Below are positions 58,178 through 64,000 of a DNA stretch of 64,000 nt, one piece after another (position 1 is the stretch's first letter; every line of letters starts with the position of its first letter). Under the pieces are notes generated by a model, which saw only the letters and a program-made list of their open reading frames with translations, was not told the origin of the DNA and did no database searches. The DNA is from Ixodes scapularis. Taxonomy: Eukaryota > Arthropoda > Arachnida > Ixodida > Ixodidae. Where the stretch lies: positions 63,613,830 through 63,677,829 of the forward strand of contig NW_024609880.1 in NCBI RefSeq assembly GCF_016920785.2, read 5' to 3'. The position numbers and the translations under genes are program-made.

Positions 58178-58992
58178 CTGCGTTCGATTTACTTGCACTT
58201 CTGGCACCCGTGCAGAAAAGTGTGGGCGGTGTAGTTCCGGTCAGAGCCGTATATGTAGAGAGTTTGGCCATTCGTTGGGAAGTATAGGAGACAAATGAAG
58301 CGGCGCCATTGGCCAAAAGTGGGCTGGGCGTGTTCAAGGGCGTCTTCAGAAATTCGAATGTGACCAACCAGAAGCCGGAAATAATACCCTGGCGGTGGTC
58401 GCAAGAAACAAACCTGATAACTGCATTGGAGTAACTCTCGATGGCTGAAAATATGGTACACGTGATGTTTCAATCACACTTATCTGAAATGATGGTGGAA
58501 GAGTGCGACTAGCGGAGAGATCGACATAATCCTTACGCCAAACGCCGAGCGCCGGGAATCTGCCGTCAGAGCGGTCACACTCTGTCCGCGCAAAACAGAG
58601 TTGAGCGGCGCATTCGTTTCTTACATCTTTCTGCATGATCATGATGAAAACAACACGTGCACCCTATTTTTAACCACAAAGAGTTACTACACTTCACTCT
58701 TACGCACTTAGTAAAACCATATACGAACATAGACCTTCGATGATCGATCGGCTCAGAATTGTTTCTCGCTACCACCGCTAGGGGGTTCTTTTCGGCTTCT
58801 GGTTGGTCAAGAGAGCATGCCAAGCCCTCTTTCCGAGTCTGCCGCACGCCCTGGCTCTGCCCGCGCCTCCCATTGACCAAACTCTCTACATATACGGCTC
58901 TGGTTCCGGTCGTATCTCAATACATATACCGGAAGTAGTCTGCCCTACACTTTTCTGCACCGGCGCAGGAGGTGCAAGTAAATCGAACGCAG
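58178..58992. mobile_element. 815-bp element with long terminal inverted repeats
   Basis: The left arm starts CTGCGTTCGATTTACTTGCA and the right arm ends in its inverse. The arms run for roughly 90-130 bases, with GTGCAGAAAAGTGT and CCGTATATGTAGAGAGTTTG in both; the right arm has an extra ATACCGGAAGT hairpin segment. The interior 58300-58830 has no recognised coding domain. It is the long relative of the 147-bp unit at 1402-1548. Flanking duplications are unclear. Confidence 0.75.
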
Positions 58993-59032
58993 TAAGTTTA
59001 CTCAAGCTCGTTGGGCGAGAGCTTGAATCAAG

Positions 59033-59705
59033 TAGAGCACTATATAGCTCCTACGGAGCAGAGTAGCGCAATCCTTTGAACCTCGTGTTTTGCCGACAAG
59101 ATGGCCGACAGAGCGGCTCGGCGCGAGTCACGTGGTACTCAGGGTTCCAAGAGGCGGCCTGCCCTATGGGAGAATACATGGAGATCGATACAACACGGCT
59201 GATTAAAAAATGAGCGGCGAGTTCACACTTTTCAAAACTAGTTTTTCGTGAAGTTAGTAAAGCACTAAACACTTTGTCAAAGTTTTAATAATATCGGACG
59301 CGTGTGCAAATTTTGAGAAGGCAATTTCCAAGGCAATGGCGTTTGAAGCAGACGATTTTTGCTCGCAGCGGAGATGAGCTTTTCGGGTTGGCCGGAGCGG
59401 GTCACGTGAATGGTGTGACGTCGCCGTGTCGTCTGCTGCATGATGCCGCTCAAGCAATTTTTAAAAAAAAGTCAAGTTCTTGCGGGTCACAAAACTTAGC
59501 GCAAATTATTCTAAAATGTTCCATTATTATGTCACAAACGATTGCCATTCCGTATATTCCCTCAATACTGAAGAAACAACGATTTTCTCACGTTCTCCAT
59601 GCATTTCTGACCGCAGTTGGAACCTCCGGGCGTTCGCCGCTAGTCGCCGAGAGGCGGCGTTCTAGATTGCGCTACTCTGCTCCGAAGGAGCTATATAGTG
59701 CTCTA
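59033..59705. mobile_element. hAT-type MITE (673 bp)
   Basis: GAATCAAG flanks the element on both sides (59025-59032, 59706-59713), an 8-bp duplication. The ends are TAGAGCACTATATAGCTCC and its inverse; the match of the arms continues for about 40 bases (CGGAGCAGAGTAGCGCAAT). There is no transposase. The frame 59304-59726 crosses the right end and is not a gene. Confidence 0.88.
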
Positions 59706-59780
59706 GAATCAAGGAGGTTGGCTTGAATGGATGGATGGATAGATGCGCAATAGGCTCTGATGCGCAACAGTGGCTCTACC

Positions 59781-60311
59781 TGTTGTAAGTTTGAACTCTG
59801 ACTCGGAGCTCGGGAGGGCAAGAAAGAGAAAAACCGACAACGAGATGGCGATAAATCTCACGTGGTACGGCGCAGCGTAAGAACGTAAACAGACAAGACG
59901 AAAAATAAGCACACACAAAGAGAAAACACCGATCACGAGGAAAGCACGTGGATGCTCGGGTAACCTCGACTGGCACCTGACGGACTGAGCTTTGCCCGCG
60001 GCCTCACGTCATGTTTACACCAGCTCGGGCGAACTTGAGCAAGACGAGACGCCTGCCGCCGCCATCAACCATCTGGGGGTGCGAAAAACGGACGGGAAAA
60101 GAAGCGGAATTTGAAACGTCGGTGAGAGGAGAGAGAAGGAAGACGCGAGCAACAGCCACAGCCCGGTGTGGGAACAAGAGAGATCGAAAACGAACGGCAC
60201 GAAAGACGCCACGCAAAAGAACTCTTCTGTGTTTAACGAAGCTTGAGTTGTAGATTTAGAATAATAAAGAGTTCGTATGGGATTAAACCTTGCGGTTGTC
60301 ATTAAACAACA
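59781..60311. mobile_element. solo LTR (531 bp)
   Basis: It starts TGTTGTAAG and ends AAACAACA. CTACC lies on both sides (59776-59780 and 60312-60316), a 5-bp duplication typical of LTR elements. AATAAA at 60263-60268, close to the right end, is in the position expected for polyadenylation on the plus strand. No internal region is nearby. Confidence 0.75.
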
Positions 60312-62181
60312 CTACCCTTTATAACGGGCGATAGCTTGCGCTACCTAGCGTAAAAACCAAGAGCGAAATTTTGCTAGTCGCTGATTTTCCTCGAAGTTGT
60401 TACCAAACATTGATAGACAAATCTAAATTACTAGCTTGAACAACAAGTCACAATAACTATGATTACATGAAGTTATTGTATTTGCCAAGTCGGGGTCCCG
60501 ACAAACTACAGGAAGTTTGATTGCGTAAACTTAACCCCCCCCCCCCCCCCCCCAAAAAAAAAAATAAATAAAAAATAATAAATAAATAAATTGTTTGTTT
60601 GACTTGGGGAACCACATGTGATGTCATCTTACTAGAGCGTGCGGAAATAAAAAAAGCCGGCAAGTGTAAAACTTTGTTATTCTGAAAATGTGTTAATATG
60701 GGCAGTCCCCAAAAAATGCCGGCTACTTTACAACTTGAAACTGAAAAGATAGAAAATTACGATGGTATAAAAGGGGAGAAGAGAAAGGAATTTTAAGAAA
60801 AAGTGAGAATCGTAGATGTGACACAGTCACAGATACGCAAAGACGAAATGGGTGAGTTTACACTATACACTGTATAGTGTACTATACCCACCCATTTACA
60901 GTATCATAAAGCCCCCGCTAAAATGTACAGAAAATGTGAAGTGAAAGAGCTAGTAATTCTTCAGTACTGTAGACTTGTTGGTTGATCGTCTATTGCGGAG
61001 AGACAGATCACTTGCATGTTCACTGTTGTGCTCACTCACTCATACACGCACTCACGAACATTCGCAAGCAGCAAGGGGGATAGTTGGGCCACATAGTTGA
61101 CTAAGACGAAGAGATACAACACAAGGCGCCTTGTGTTGTACCTTTTTGTTTTAGTCCTTTTTTTTTTTTTCCGGCGCTTTTACATTTAAAAACTATGCAC
61201 ACGCATATACAGAGTGGCACAAACGGATCTTCCGCCGTAAAACGAGCCGGAAAAATTGGTTCCGGCGCATAGAAAACTCAAATATTCACCGAATGTGCAA
61301 TGAGCAGGACAGCTTTTCCATGTAAAATTTCAAAACATATTTCTCTTTCTGTAAAAGAAACAAAAAAATGAGAAGAACAATTTTGTTTCCTCGGTCGTCT
61401 GCGAACGTGCTCATTGTTGATTTTGGCAAGTTTGTTGCTCTCGTTTTTTACAGGAAGAGACTTGCGCCTTGAAATATCACACGGTAAAACTGACCTGCTC
61501 AATTCACATTCGATGAAATTTTGAGCGTTCTATGGGCAGGCGCCAATTTTTCCGGTTATACGTACAATACCCCCGTTTTACGAATACGGTAAAAAAAAAA
61601 AAAAAAACACAGAAAAGAAAAAAAACGCGTTTTATTTAATACTGTTTAGTTGGGACACGCGTGCCAAAAAATTGATATTAGGCAAAAAAAAAAAATATTT
61701 TGAGAGCAATAGATTTATTTCAAATTTTGCGCGCAAAGTCCATGACGTTACGGAATGGTCATGCGCTCTCTCTGCACCTCAACGGGACGGCCAAGCCGAT
61801 CCACCCCTCCTCCGCAGGGCCCGAAATGCCGAGAGAAAGAACAAGTGGAAAAGAGGTGCGTCCCATCCAAACGGTATTATATATATATATAATTCCTTTG
61901 ACACGAAGCCTTTCGAAAAATCGCCGATCAGTGGGTAATCTCGGCTCTCCGCGTTCTGACACCCCTTTAAAATTATAGTAAACCAGTTCACTGCCTTCTA
62001 AAAAAAGAAAGAAAAAAAGAATGCAAATAAAGCAAGGTTTTTTTTTTTTTTTTTTTCTTTTAGCACAAAGTTTTGCTTGCAATATCTTTGGATCCAGGAC
62101 TTGAACGTGAATACTTTTTTCAAGGTTTAATTCTTCATAAATCAAGGAGTGCAAAAAGACTACTATATTTCTGGAAAATGT
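60312..62181. other. noncoding spacer with a perfect palindrome
   Basis: No gene. A poly-C run at about 60535-60553 is followed by A-rich sequence. 61115-61140 is a perfect 26-base palindrome centred on GGCGCC (arm TACAACACAAGGC). TACACTATACACTGTATAGT near 60859 is a smaller one. An AT dinucleotide run lies near 61877-61890 and a poly-T run at about 62038-62056. Confidence 0.5.
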
Positions 62182-62184
62182 TAA

Positions 62185-62991
62185 TAGCATCTTCGATCAA
62201 CTCGCACCGGAATCGCCCTGAAACCAACACAGTGCACAGCGCTCCTCGGTCGTGCAGCGCGATGTCGGTGCAACATCGAGGACAAACTGCGCCGCGCCGG
62301 TGCACCGCGGCGAGCTCCACCTTGCGTCACTTCGCGTTTTGTTCGTTTATTTTGCGTAGGTCAGCGCACGGTGCCCGTCTGCTGTCAATTTCTTCTATTT
62401 TTTTACTCGCGGATTTGACGGTCCCACAGAAATAAACATCGTGGATGTGATTGTTGATGGAGTCACGAAGCGGGTGACAATTCCACATGTATATGTTGGC
62501 CATCATTATCAGTTCCAAGAAAACGAAACACCAGATATAATAGCCGTACCTCGCTGTCATCGAAACGCCTCGCGCCGCTTTCCACGAAGTTCGTGCTTTT
62601 CGGGCGCTCCTTGCCACCGCAGCAATCGCCAGTAATCGCGGCAATGGTGAGAAGCTCGTCGTCTCGCCGTCAGAAGACCCGAGGAAATCATCTCGTACAG
62701 CTGCGAGGCGTGCTCGTTTTTGCAAGATCGCCGCGTCGCCGCCTCGATAGTCTCCGCGTCTGCTACTCCCGCCATCTTCTCGATTCCCGCTCCTGGCCGC
62801 AATGCCTGATGGGACTGCCCCCCGGCGTACCGCCGATTTTCTTGGTGCGCGTTAGGGCAACGAAAAGCCGCACCGGGAGGGTGCGCTTCGTTGATCGAGG
62901 ACGTACGGTGCGCACCGGTGAACTTGATCGAAGATGAAGGGGCGCACCTCAGTGCCCCGGTGCGCACCGGTGCGGATGATCGAGGATGCTA
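62185..62991. mobile_element. PIF/Harbinger-type element, tandem copy 1 (807 bp)
   Basis: The ends are TAGCATCTTCGATCA and the inverse of TAGCATCCTCGATCA, flanked by TAA on both sides (62182-62184, 62992-62994), the 3-bp target size and sequence of PIF/Harbinger elements. Subterminal CCGGTGCGCACCGG-like words are palindromic. A minus-strand stretch (about 62725-62560, SSDGETTSF...LLAIAAVARSARKARTSWKAAR) resembles the N-terminal part of Harbinger transposases, so this may be an internally deleted autonomous element. No DDE domain is present. Confidence 0.8.
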
Positions 62992-62994
62992 TAA

Positions 62995-63792
62995 TAGCAT
63001 CTTCGATCAACTCGCACCGGAATCGCCCTGAAACCAGCACAGTGCACAGCGCTCCTCGGTCGTGCAGCGCGATGTCGGTGCAACATCGAGGACAAACTGC
63101 GCCGCGCCGGTGCACCGCGGCGAGCTCCACCTTGCGTCACTTCACGTTTTGTTCGTTTTTTCTTGCGCAGGTCAGCGCACGGTGCCCGTCTGCTGTCAAT
63201 TTCTTCTATTCTTTTACTCGCGGATTTGACGGTCCCACAGAAATAAACATCGTGGACGTGATTGCCGATGGGGTAAAGAAGCGGGTGACAATTCCACATG
63301 TATATGTTGGCCATCATTATTAGTTCAAGAAAACGAAACACCAGATAATAGCCGTACCTCGCTGTCATCGAAACGCCTCGCGCCGCTTTCCACGAAGTTC
63401 GTGCTTTTCAGGCGCTCCTTGCCACCGCAGCAATCGCCAGTAATCGCGGCGATGGTGAGAAGCTCGTCGTCTCGCCGTCAGAAGACCCGAGGAAATCATC
63501 TAGTGCAGCTGCGAGGCGTGTTCGTTTTTGCAAGATCGCCATCTCGGTAGTCTGCGCGTCTGCTACTCCTGCCATCTTCTCGATTCCCGCTCCTGGCCGC
63601 AATGCCTGATGGGACTGCCCCCCCGGCGCACCGCCGATTTTCTTGGTGCGCGTTGGGGCAACGAAAAGCCGCACCGGGAGGGTGCGCTTCGTTGATCGAG
63701 GATGTCTGGTGCGCACCGGTGCACTTGATCGAAGATGAAGGGGCGCACCTCAGTGCCCCGGTGCGCACCGGTGCGGATGATCGAGGATGCTA
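62995..63792. mobile_element. PIF/Harbinger-type element, tandem copy 2 (798 bp)
   Basis: A second copy in the same orientation, offset by 810 bases and very similar to copy 1. It has the same TAGCATC ends and is followed by TAA (63793-63795). Copies 1 and 2 share the single TAA between them. Small indels separate the copies, for example near 63315 and 63540, where a CGTCGCCGCCTC segment of copy 1 is missing. The same minus-strand transposase-like remnant is present. Confidence 0.8.
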
Positions 63793-63828
63793 TAAGTTTT
63801 TGCAGTTCAACCAAAAACCCGGTATTAC

Positions 63829-63835
<7 letters not shown>

Positions 63836-63877
<42 letters not shown>
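63836..63877. repeat. AG dinucleotide microsatellite
   Basis: About 21 uninterrupted GA units, followed by A- and G-rich sequence. Frames through it are low-complexity artefacts. Confidence 0.95.
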
Positions 63878-63879
<2 letters not shown>

Positions 63880-64000
63880 AGGGGAAGAAAAAGAGGAAGA
63901 GTTTAAAATAAAGGTTTGTTTGTTTTCCGGTCATGATACGTGAAAGAAAAAAAAAATATATTGCAGTTTCATGAGCTTGTTTACATAAACTTGTTATTTA

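Noticed and set aside
62593..62937. Long plus-strand arginine- and serine-rich frames repeated at 63.4 kb
   Set aside because: They are GC-rich frames of the Harbinger-type elements; the only protein-like signal is a short minus-strand remnant.

Overview
The window is eukaryotic nuclear DNA, most likely from a hard tick (ixodid arachnid) or a close relative. The sequence shows spliced coding exons, AT-rich and low-complexity spacers, many microsatellites and a very high density of transposable elements. The tick assignment is inference: the retrotransposon ORF1 zinc knuckles, the reverse transcriptase sequences and the P-type transposases resemble those I associate with tick genomes. No search was run. 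One scaffold gap of 100 Ns lies at 49116-49215.

Layout. 1-6480 is noncoding and carries small inverted-repeat elements. 6487-10206 (minus) is a decayed P-element/THAP9-type transposase gene with a small MITE inside it. 10207-15650 is noncoding with several foldback elements, including a 443-bp mariner-type MITE. 15746-16068 (minus) looks like the first coding exon of a host membrane/secretory protein, possibly a GT92-type glycosyltransferase. 17332-18700 holds a MITE and a palindromic 26-bp minisatellite. 18780-21130 is a heavily decayed LINE with RT and RNase H. 22527-24142 is a second P-type transposase pseudogene of a different subfamily. 26541-29777 is a short MITE split by a 3-kb LINE that still has a 971-codon reading frame. 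30183-30850 is another copy of the 26-bp minisatellite. 31320-35575 is a LINE cut by a 1981-bp hAT-type element. 38168-43205 is the best gene of the window: a four-exon THAP/coiled-coil/DDE transposase-type gene with intact catalytic residues. Immediately behind it lies a LINE fragment with ORF1 and endonuclease but no RT (43250-46230). 47951-49115 (minus) is a Ty3/Gypsy pol fragment running into the gap. 49890-52520 holds a 42-bp tandem repeat and another LINE remnant. 54290-60311 holds a LINE 3' fragment, two solo LTRs and several MITEs. 62185-63792 holds two Harbinger-type elements lying head to tail.

How it works together. There is no operon-like logic here. Apart from one or two host exons, the window is a record of transposition. 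Its value is that many insertions can be dated relative to one another: LINE into MITE with an empty paralogue in the same window, hAT into LINE, MITE into P pseudogene, LINE beside the THAP-transposase gene. Several elements also have target-site duplications that assign them to a superfamily: 8 bp for hAT-like, TA for mariner-like, TAA for Harbinger-like, and 4 or 5 bp for LTR elements.
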